This document shows positions 55,147-64,000 of a stretch of DNA of 64,000 bases, piece by piece; the first letter of the stretch is position 1, and each line of letters begins with the position of its first letter. This DNA comes from Amorphophallus konjac (taxonomy: Eukaryota; Streptophyta; Magnoliopsida; Alismatales; Araceae), in NCBI GenBank assembly GCA_022559845.1, contig CM040126.1, positions 125,092,886 through 125,156,885 on the forward strand. The letters run 5' to 3'. Made by a program: the position numbers and the translations under genes. The notes below the pieces were generated by a model. The model saw only the letters and a list, made by a program, of their open reading frames with translations, had not been told where the DNA came from and did not search any database.

Positions 55147-56596
55147 AGAACAGCGCCGATCCCTCGTCCTTGAGAATTAAGTGCACCATCGAAGTGCAGA
55201 GACCAGAAGGGATGGTGAGAGAGAACTGAGAGATGCTCATCAGGGAAATTGTCTTGAATGGAATCAATGTGAGGAATAGGAAGATGGGCAAGATGCTCAG
55301 CGATGGCGTATCCTTTGACCGCCTTCTGAACGACAAATGTGATCTCGAACTGAGAGAGGAAGCTCTGCCAGCGAGCTAACCTACTAGAAAGGATAGGATT
55401 TTCTAAGAGATAGCGAATCGGATCCATTCTAGAGATCAACCTATCTGGGTGGGCAAGGAAATAGTGTTTAAGCTTCTGAGCTACCCACACTAAGGCGGCA
55501 CAAGTCTTCTCCATAGCGGTGTATCTGGACTCAGCTGAGTTAAACAACTGAGAGAGGTAATAAGCAGCCCGCTCTTTCCCTTCATCGTCTACTTGTGCTA
55601 ATACCGCCCCTAGGGAGTCTTCAATAACCGAGATGTATAGGATTAGGGGTTTCCCAGGGATAGGAGGTTGCAAAACCGGGGGATTGGATAGATATTCTTT
55701 TAAGTCCTCGTAGGCCTTTTGACAATCTTCATTCCATTCAAACCTAACCCCCGCCTTAAGCAATTCATAAAATGGACGGCACCTTCGAGAATGTTGGGAT
55801 ATGAATCTTCTAATGAATTGCAATCGACCGATCAATCCTCGAAGTTCCGTAATGTTCTTAGGCGGAGGCATGTCCATGACGGCCTGTGCTTTGTTAGGAT
55901 CAATCTGGATCCCCCGTTTGCTCACTATGAAACCTAACAGCTTCCTGAAGAGACTCTGAATGCACACTTCTTCGGATTCATCTTAAGCTTGTACTCCCTG
56001 GCTCTTTGCAGCACCTTAGCCAGAATAGAGGGGTGTTCTTCTTTGGTTCTTGACTTCACCAAAATGTCATCCACGTAAGCTTCCATATAGATATGCATCA
56101 TGTCGTGGAAGATGGCCATCATCGCCCTTTGATAGGTGGCACCTACATTCTTCAGACCGAACGGCATAACCACATAACAATATGTGCCCCAGGGCGTGGT
56201 GAAGGAGGTTTTCTCTTGATCTTCTGGAGCGAGACGAATTTGATTGTATCCTGAGTAACCATCCATGAATGACAACGATTCGTACCCGGTGGTACTATCG
56301 ACCAAGACATCAATGTGAGGCAGCGGGAAATCATCCTTGGGACATGCTTTATTGAGATCCCTGAAATCGATGCAAATACGCACCTTTCCATCCTTCTTGA
56401 TGACAGGGACTATGTTTGCCACCCACTGAGGATATAGAACAACTCTAATGAATCTGGCCTTACATAACTTGTCAACTTCTTCTTTAATCCTTAAGGCCAT
56501 GTGAGGGTGAAATCTTCTTGACCGTTGTTTCACAGGTGTTGCCCCTGGTTTAAGCACGAGTCGATGTTCCACTAAAGAGGGGTCAAGACCTAGCAT
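55142..56596 (-). pseudogene. pol: Pol segment: reverse transcriptase, RNase H and start of second RNase H (element B)
   Basis: Two frames, 55934-56596 and 55142-55967, are joined by a 1-nt deletion near 55945. RT motifs CIDFRDLNKACPKD, SFMDGYSGYNQI, MPFGLKNVGATYQR and YVDDI are present in the first. RNase H (DSLGAVLAQVDDEG, YTAMEKTCAALVWV) and the beginning of the second RNase H (LHFDGALNSQGRGIG) are in the second. The latter is cut by element D. A 10-bp deletion near 56670 separates this from the linker upstream. Confidence 0.88.
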
Positions 56597-56658
56597 GTCC
56601 TCATAAGACCAGGCGAAGGAATCGCTATACTCCCTTAGAACCTTGATCAGATCTTCTT

Positions 56659-57678
56659 CTACTTGTGGAGGGCAATAATGATGGGCCTGAGGTCTTCTTC
56701 AGTTCCCAGATTGATTTCTTTCGTAGGTTCATCCACTGCTGACGACGGCTCGTCAAATTTCTTAAGTCCTTGCGCGTACAGATCAGCAGTGTCATCTACG
56801 TCGCTGTCCTCATTAACCGGATCTTTTTCATCCATAATTTCATAGACGCCGAGTCCGTCATCGCTCCACGCCCCTTCTATTTCTTCTTCCTCTTCAATCA
56901 TAATTGCCGTAGCAACAAATTCTGGACATTTCAAAATGGCATGACAACGCTGAGCTAGGTCTTGCAAGAACCTATCATAAACAGATTTGGGAGGACGCAC
57001 AAGCGGGCGCGGCTCAGAGGAGGAAGGGTTGGACGACCTAGAACAAGACCCTACTTCTTTAGACCTAACTAATTCTACTTCCCTAGACTCGATAGACCAT
57101 AATCCTAACCTAGGAGAAAGGAGACCTAGTGGAAGGGAAGGAGCAGGGGACTCTTGGCCCTTGGATGAGGATGGAGACAGGGTAGCATAATCTTTCACTG
57201 AAATCTCTGTTTCGAATTTGACATTTTTTTTTTGGAGATCAGCAGAGACTACACAACAAGATGGAGGAGGCGGGAGCTGCATAGTGAATAGCTCGGGGAA
57301 GATACAGTCAAAGAAGGGATCGAAAGATGAGAACCACATCTCGTGGAGTTGGGTGTTGGGAGGAGGAGCAGTGAATATAGTGGATAGATCAATGGGCGGG
57401 CAATGCCCGCAAGCACAAGGAATAAATAGAATTTCGGGCGGATCAACGAAGGATGGATTTACCATGATAGGAGGAAGATGGGGTATAAAATCGCATTGCT
57501 GGAGGAGACATTGAAAGCGGGAGGGAGACCAAGAAAAGACAATCGGCGAGCTCCCCTCCTCCCGTGGATCATCGACTGGCCGCTTCTTCGGCCTCCATTG
57601 CACGAGCTGAACCTCTTGCTTCTTCTGGTAGTCTTCTTCGTGAAACAACCCCTGAAGGGCTTGACCATAATCAAGCAT
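56659..57678 (-). pseudogene. pol: Pol linker between protease and reverse transcriptase (element B)
   Basis: The 339-codon frame runs through the region that is split in A (T10 here against T9 in A; one extra base near 56925). It shows that the proline/serine-rich linker and the acidic segment (IEEEEEIEGAWSDDGLGV) belong to one polyprotein. It ends early through a 10-bp deletion near 56670. Confidence 0.75.
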
Positions 57679-57762
57679 ATCATCTTCTGGCCTCTTCAGT
57701 GCTGGCGGTGGACTGGCAATCGAACATACTGCATTTCTCCCTGACGGAGCTGGCTGCAGAGC

Positions 57763-58926
57763 TTATGTGCCGGGCTGGAGAGGCCCTCGGACAAAGTGTT
57801 GACGGTAGTCCCAGGTGAGTGGCCCAGAATCACCCATCATAGATAATGCGGTTTCTCGATAGCCAAGACCTCTCCTGCCCATCTTTCTTCCCTTGGGTAT
57901 GGGCTTGGTCATTCCTTGTAATTGTGCACTGAGGCCTCTCCCCGGTTGGTAGCCCAGTTTCAGTATAATGTTCCAACCTTTTGAGTCTCGGATCTGGGGC
58001 TTCATCTTGATGTTAACTGGAGTAGTGATGGGCCTAGGAGGTGTATAAGCCCAAGGGAAGTTCAAATCCAACACTGATATGACGGGTCGGCTGCTTGGCC
58101 AAAGTGTAGGAAGAATCTGTTCTGAAATTACCTTAACCTTTTGAACCGTGGACAAGCTCTTGACTTTGACGACCCTCCCTTGGAAAGGGAATTTGACGCA
58201 CTGATGTGTGGTGGAGGGTACGACACCGAGTGTATCAATCCATGGACGACCCAAGATCGCCTTAAACATGGGGTCAATGTCCAGCACATAGAACTCCATG
58301 GGCATAGTAAGGGGCATGAGCTCTGCTTGAATAGTGACTACCCCGTGACATGCTCTCCTTGATTTGTCATATGCTGCAATAGTGGTGGGGGTAGGTCGTA
58401 ACAATTCTTCCGATATATTGCAAGCTCGGAGAGTACTGAGTGGGCATACATTAATTGAAGCCCCTGTGTCAACCAATGCTGCCTCAATGCTGACCTTATT
58501 CAGAATAATTGTAATGCAGAGCGGCATCTGCCGAGCTTCTGGAGGTGCTAGCTCGGTTTCTGAGAATGTAATTGCCGGCCCTTTAGAAATAGTTGCTAGT
58601 GCTGTTGGTAAGCTGTCCACTGCCATGTCCTCGCTAACCATCACCTTTTGTAAGAAATCCCTGAGAGCATCTTGATGAAGGGTGGACCTCTTGATAAGCT
58701 CCAGAACTGATATTTTGGCGGGCACTCGGTCCAGATGATGTAGTAAGTCATATTGAGTTCCTGGTAGAGGTTCCGTTTCTTCTTGTTCGGCCGTTGGCTG
58801 AGAGGACTGGGGATTGGAGGTGGTGGGGTAATTCCGATGGAACAACTTATCGCTTCTTAAGGCACAATTTGCCGCAGCGTCGGGAGATGATATTATTGGC
58901 CCGGTAGGTAATGTTGGGGTTAACAA
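57763..58926 (-). pseudogene. pol: Pol segment: aspartic protease and G-patch-like region (element B)
   Basis: ALVDTGASINV and AILGRPWIDTLGV mark the retropepsin. KLGYQPGRGLSAQLQ and RRGLGY mark the G-patch-like stretch, with one G to S change relative to A. A stop at 57763-57765 replaces the TTG codon of A. The protease catalytic residues are intact. Confidence 0.82.
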
Positions 58927-59695
58927 GAGATGGTGGCCGGATGAGTGGCGTGGGATGAGTGGAAGGTGGGGTGATGATGGGGGATGGTGCGGATGGTGGG
59001 AGGACGAGTGTAGGCAGGGTGACGGGCGAAGGATTGGATGAGGGGATGGTTATGACCGTAGCGGGGGTAACTAATGGTGGGTATGATGGTGCTGTGGGTG
59101 GTGGTGGATTTGCTGGTGTGGGTGTGAATGGAAGGACAAGCGGAGAGGGTGTTGGGTGTGTAGGGAGGATAAATGAAGGAGTGAGGGGGTTGCGGTGGTT
59201 ATGGTGGAGGGCCATTACTTGTGGTGCAGTACCATCATCATCAAAAGACCACTTGGTGTCAGGAGCCGGGAGTTGGACTACATTGACTTGCGCCGGTGCC
59301 GGTGGCTGAGGTTGTGGAGCGGGCGGATGGTTTGGCATCAGATTTTGATGGATCCCCAGATCCTGAACCTGCTTTGGTTGCTGCTATTATGGCGGCTGCT
59401 GCGGCTGTGGTGCTTGATGCTGCTGCACTTGTTGCCTCTGCGGCTGCCTTCTCTTTTCTTTAATCTCAACAATGGCCCTATGCATTTCGACCCAATCTAT
59501 CCTCTGTCCTTCATGAAGATCATATACTAGGTCCCGGAATTGAAAACATCCTTCAATGGTATGTCCCGGTTGCCTGTGGAACATACAATACTTCGTCTGA
59601 TCAACGGTTGGATTCCAGTTGGGCCGTTCCGGAGGAAGCTGTATAGCATTAACCGACATAAGAGCCGAGAAAATATCTGTGAGGGTTTCTGGCAA
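58847..59695 (-). pseudogene. gag: Gag 3' segment: zinc knuckle and Pro-rich region (element B)
   Basis: The frame 59387-59695 has YCMFHRQPGHTIEGC, the same variant C-X2-H-X4-H-X4-C knuckle as A, then a Q-rich stretch ending at stops near 59387. The proline-rich part continues at 58847-59338. The break lies in the CAG/CAA-rich stretch. Confidence 0.78.
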
Positions 59696-59871
59696 TGGAG
59701 GATATTGTGCCCTCTTGGGAGCAGGGCGTTTGTTGTTTGGGTTGTTGTTATAGCCGTTGGGTGGAGGGACGTTGTGGTATTGCGGTGGTGGTGGTGGTTA
59801 CTGTGGTGCGGCAAAGGTGTTTTGTGGAATGGTGAAGGTGGGCGGAGGGTTTGCGGAGTGATTTGGAAGTT

Positions 59872-61343
59872 CTATGGAGCGGGATTTTGTGGAGTGTGGG
59901 GGTTTTGAGGGAAGCGGAAAGGTGCGTTTTGGAATGGAAAAGCAACGGCTTGAACCTGCTCGTTCGTTTGGACCCCCTCGGTAACCGGCCCTTGTGGCTT
60001 CTTATGGTACTTGGGCTTTTGGTTTTCGAACAGAGAATGGATAGGGGAGTCCTTGAACTGAGTCTGAATAAAGCGCCCCCGGCTATATAGTTGGTGCATG
60101 TTGGCTATGTCGTTCATTGCCAGGATGTTTCGGAAGGTTGGAGTAGCATTTGAAATAAGTAGCTTGACTTTCTCTTCCTTCGGAATATGGCCGGGCACTC
60201 TAGCGGCCATCTGCCTCCACCTATCTACATAAGTGGCAAACTCCTCATCTGTTTTCATCTTTTCGGCCACCAGATCTGTAAAAGAATATTCCGGGCCGAC
60301 CCAATCTTGAAACCGCTGAATAAACTTGTCTTTTACTACCTTAAAGCTCTCAGCTTCTTCTAATGGCAGAGAATAAAACCATTCCAGTGCAACACCATCC
60401 AATGATCGACGGAATAAATATGCCATAAGACGATCATCATATTGGAATTGGGCCGATTCATATAAGAAATCCCTCACGTGAATAAAGGGATTTCCGTTCC
60501 CGTCATATTTTCTATAATTGGGGAGCTCGGAGTGGGGAGGCAACCAGATGTTCTGGAAACTAGGAACAGGAATATCTGCCAAGGATTGTGGGCCAACCCG
60601 CTTCTGGAGGAAGTCGACTTGTTGTTGCATGGTGGCCCATTTATCAAGTAATTCCTGTTCTCTGGATGGAGCAGGGGTAGCAAGAGATGATGCTTGAAGT
60701 TGAGGAGCAGAGGGGTGAATTGTAGTAGGAGGTGGGAGCCCATAAGAAGGAGCCGAAGGATAAACGGCTGACGTAGGGGGTCCATAAGAAGGATATTGAG
60801 CCCGAGATTGACCCACATTGGAGTGGGCTTGGACCACCCCTGACTGAGGGTGCAGAAAATCGGAGGGACCCAGCAGGACTTGTGGAACAAGTGGGCTAGA
60901 CAAGTGATGATCCATCTGAGTGAAAGCAGGGATAGGAGGCTTCCCTTTGTCAAAAGATTGCTGGGCCGAAGCAGAAGATTGGCCCGTCTCCATGCCGGTG
61001 AATATGATGGTCCGGGGTTGGACCGGAGTGAGATTAATTGGAGTGGGCTGGATGAGAGGATTGGATTGACCCTGCATAATCGTGGGAGGGGAGATATTGG
61101 ATCCTTGCATGGCCTGATAGATAGTTTGGAGTTGGGCCGGATCCAATTGGGCCATCATCTGGAGAATGGAGCCCGCAGAGGGAGTAGAGAAGGAAGGGGT
61201 AGCCTGACCACCTTCCATGGAGGTAGAGGACGGAAGAGGGGGCGTCCCCTACCAGAAGAGAATGAGGTAACCCTAGCAGGGTTTTCAAGAAGCCCTTGAG
61301 GAAGAGAATCCTCTTGGGAACTGGGAGGATTGAAAGAAGCCAT
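59872..61343 (-). pseudogene. gag: Gag, capsid part (element B)
   Basis: The conserved ATG is at 61343 (MASFNPPSSQEDS). A 1-nt deletion near 61245 shifts the frame, which resumes as the long frame up to 61218. The gag domain (NPFIHVRDFLYES, YLFRRSLDGVALEWFYSLP, FATYVDRWRQMAARV) is otherwise close to A. A nonsense codon at 59872-59874 (CAG to TAG) ends it. Confidence 0.85.
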
Positions 61344-61735
61344 GGTGGATTCGAAGAGCAGATTTGAGTAGCACTTGGAGAATGAGTCGACCCTAGGAGG
61401 TGCTTCCAACTGACGAAAATAACTCCACATGCAACGAACAACCTTAACAAGATGCAAACAACACAACACAAACACACAATGAGCAACCAAACTTAGATGA
61501 TTTATCACAAAGATGTAAGTAGCAAGAGATGAAGACACTCAAAGTCAACCAAGTTGTTTAATATGATGCTTCAAGATTCTTATGATTTCTCCTTTGGAAC
61601 TTTAGTGGATGGATTAATATGAGCTCTCAATAATAGGTTCCTGACGGGAGATGGATGTAAAGCTTGGTTTGACTCTAAGTGTGACCACTCCTTCACTTAT
61701 GCAACCCTAGACACGGGGTGGAAAAGGTACAACCG

Positions 61736-61848
61736 GCCCGGCGTCCGTGTGGGAATCCACGGCTCGCGGGGACTTATGGAGGTCCCTGGTGTGATTTCCT
61801 AGTCGGCCCCAAGGAATATGGAGACGAGAGGTCCGCACACCAAGGTAG
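61736..61848 (-). promoter_or_regulatory. 113-bp leader block identical to A
   Basis: Every base equals 23360-23472. About 40 bp to its left (61696-61735) is also nearly identical, with three differences. It sits about 390 bp upstream of the gag ATG on the sense strand. Confidence 0.6.
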
Positions 61849-62390
61849 AAAAATGCAATCTAATGTATGAAAGTATGAATGAACCTATGTGCACCAGAGT
61901 GCATGCAAAATCTAGCATAGAATCTAGCAAACAATTATGCACGCAATGATGTAAATATGTAGAACAATCAGGGAGGAAGTCAGATATCACCCAAGCAAGG
62001 AAATCACAACAGAAACTGCGGAAAGTAATGCACCTCGGGATGCGTACCTGTCTGGAGTATAACGGTCTATAGACCCTACGTCAGAAGATAATAACGGTCG
62101 AAGACCAGACCGCCAGAAGTAATATAATGCAGAGCACCAGGACCGTCGGATGAGCCAGAGAGCCAAAAATAACCAGAAATAAAAGGGAAATCCGTGAAAA
62201 GCCCGCACACAGGATCATGCGTATAACGGTCCCATACCCCTGCGTTAGAGTGGAGTAACGCAGGGATAGAGGGCCGTCAGAACACCCAGAGGACCAGAAA
62301 TAAGATGAAGTAAGAAGGAGATCCGAGGACAATCAAACAAGCGAATGATGGCAGGTTTAAACAGAGATCAAGACACGACTGGCACAATTG

Positions 62391-62408
62391 GTCCCACCGT
62401 GATCGCCA
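62391..62408 (-). other. Primer binding site of element B
   Basis: TGGCGATCACGGTGGGAC on the sense strand, identical to A, starts 11 nt from the LTR end. Confidence 0.7.
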
Positions 62409-62418
62409 AAAAATTATC

Positions 62419-64000
62419 TGTTGATTTGTTTTGCTTCTCTTCTTCTTTTTATTTTATGTGCAATAAAGATGATAGGCAAAAATCAAAGACTCAATCAACC
62501 CAAGGACATGCGAACCATGAACCTAGGCAACCAGAACAAGCTCTAAGATGGGCATGCTATCTCAATCATCAAACTAAACTAAGGGAATAAAGAAAAACAC
62601 ACGCCAGGGCGTGGAGCAAAAGCAAATAAAAACACACCGCAAGGGTGGAGCAAGCAAAGAGGATAAGAGATATGAGATGGAGAGAAAACTAATGCCCAAT
62701 ACCAAGAAAAAATGTGATCGCCACCAAAGTAGAAACAAGCCAAAGACTTGAAAATACCTTGGAAATAGGTGGATGAAGCACCCGCCCATGGGAGAGAGAA
62801 AATCAGGGAAATCTGCAGATCAACGGAATGTTACAGCTGAAAGCCAACGCGTCACTGGGAAGTGACGGTCGCTCGATGAACCACTATATGAATCTGACGC
62901 GCCTGCACAAGGCCGTCAAATAAACTGCAGTAATAGCTTGTGGATTCATTTAACTCCAACTCCTCCAGCCGGCCAGAAGACTTGGGCCTCGTGTGGTGAA
63001 CCTGTAAACCTGCCAAAGAACGTGAAAACACAAGAGAACAAACCCAGATTAGCCCTTTAAACAATATAGCATCAATTCTTCAATAAACTCAATAGCATGC
63101 AAAAGGAAAGGAAAGTACCGGGGAGGTTTTGGTTTTTTAACCCCTTTGGGCGTTTTAAAAAGATAGGAGGATGTTTAGATGATGAAAAACCAGGGAGAAC
63201 ATGGAAAAAAGAAGAGGGACAATGCTTTTGATGAAAAGGAGATGAGGAGGAACACAATATGTAATGATGAACTTTGAAAACCAATGGAACGAATACTCCC
63301 TTCACTGTGAAGCAGATGAACGTGAAAGACAATTCTCCTTGGTCAGATGTGACTCCAGAATGCGGCAGCACTTCGACGCGAACTCCAGATCTTCCTCTTT
63401 CGGGCCATGAAGTTAAGGGTGCTATTTATAGACCCTCAAACTCTCCGGTCGAGCAGAGGATATTCCAGCAAGGTAAGAGGATAAATCTTAGCAAATCCTT
63501 GATGATAATATCACCAAGAGTCCATAGAAACAAACAGAAGGTTCTGAGGATCAAATTTGAAAGAGAAATCAACAATTCAAGCTCTTATCTCGACCACGGA
63601 GTAGCATAGAAAAGGCGTGAACTGCCAGGACTCTCGTTTGGATGTAACGGCTGGTCGATAGACCGCCACATGAAAATAACGCACCATGGAACGTCTGTTA
63701 CATTCAACCTTATCTCAAAAGAGATAAGATCAACGGGAAGAGATCAAACAAGTTGGACTCTCGAAGGAAAGTAACGGCCAAGGCTAGACGCGTTGGAATA
63801 AATAACGGCTGCACGACAGACCGTTAGATTCAATGGATAAGCAAGTGGATAAGCTTTAGAACAAAAGCCTTAAACTTTAGGACTCTTCAATAAGTAACGG
63901 CCCAGGGATCATGCGTTATATGGAAGTAACGCCTCCAGGGAGGATCGTTATTAACAATGAGGATAAAAAAAGGTGCAAAGCTTGCTAAGCTCATCAAATA
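62419..64000 (-). repeat. Element B 5' LTR (right, cut by window end)
   Basis: It begins TGTTGATTTG and matches 27519-29244 over 1582 bp. Roughly 140 bp is expected beyond the window. The TATA box on the sense strand is at 63423-63430. Dyads lie at about 62829-62925 and 63641-63955. Confidence 0.95.

Larger units (their letters stand above)
61344..62418 (-). other. Genomic RNA leader of element B
   Basis: Matches the A leader. It has the invariant 113-bp block at 61736-61848, dyads at about 62057-62285 and the PBS at 62391-62408. Non-coding. Confidence 0.72.
27519..64000 (-). mobile_element. Element B: Ty3/gypsy (Tat-like) retrotransposon with two nested insertions
   Basis: The left LTR is 27519-29244 and the right LTR starts at 62419 and runs off the window. 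Gene order matches A throughout, including both antisense PMD-like genes. Elements C and D and their duplicated target bases account for 14.9 kb, leaving a host element of about 21.6 kb. Every gene carries stops or frameshifts. It differs from A in LTR sequence and insertion site, so it is an independent insertion rather than a duplication of A. Confidence 0.92.

Noticed and set aside
4744..64000. A and B as one segmental or tandem duplication
   Set aside because: A has its own perfect target duplication, the two LTR types differ in many positions and indels, and the flanking sequence is not duplicated.

Overview
The window is nuclear repeat DNA from a plant, most likely a flowering plant with a large, retrotransposon-rich genome. 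I found no host housekeeping gene, tRNA, rRNA or CRISPR array. The kingdom call rests on plant-type Ty3/gypsy elements with a second RNase H (Tat-like lineage), plant mobile domain (PMD) genes, and non-autonomous elements primed by initiator tRNA-Met. The species cannot be named from the sequence.

Layout. (1) 1-4743 and 25788-27518 are old flanking repeats. They hold a partial copia-like LTR (1 to about 1168), a stretch of short dyad repeats, a diverged tandem repeat, two degenerate GC-rich arrays and an LTR-like promoter region. (2) Element A, 4744-25782, is a complete 21.0-kb Ty3/gypsy element on the minus strand. Its LTRs are about 1.75 kb and its target duplication is gtgcc. (3) Element B, 27519 to beyond the window end, is a second, independently inserted member of the same superfamily in the same orientation. 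(4) B carries two nested non-autonomous LTR elements: C (37760-44967, minus strand, duplication ccctg) downstream of pol, and D (47418-55141, plus strand, duplication taagc) inside the second RNase H domain. With C and D removed, B is about 21.6 kb and collinear with A.

Gene content of A and B. Read on the minus strand from the right-hand 5' LTR: leader, gag, zinc knuckle, protease with a G-patch-like segment, reverse transcriptase, RNase H, second RNase H, integrase. Between pol and the 3' LTR, on the opposite strand, lie two extra genes with PMD-like sequence. One has seven exons and the other two. An antisense gene can keep its introns because the genomic RNA carries them only in reverse complement. 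In A the two-exon gene is open over 450 codons while pol and the seven-exon gene carry stops and frameshifts. In B everything is broken.

C and D lack protease, reverse transcriptase, RNase H and the integrase catalytic core. D still has one 895-codon ORF joining a gag domain, a long unfamiliar middle region with GCPGPP repeats, and an integrase C-terminal (GPY/F-like) domain. C carries decayed relatives of the same protein.

The most striking unexplained signal is a 24-bp imperfect palindrome, (T/C)RRCGGYC-N8-GRCCGYYR. It recurs dozens of times in the non-coding parts of A, B and the left flank and is absent from C and D. A 113-bp leader block identical between A and B, a PBS copy trapped inside the LTRs of C, and an array of TGTAYAGACTT units in B are other unusual features. 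All identities and counts were made by eye.
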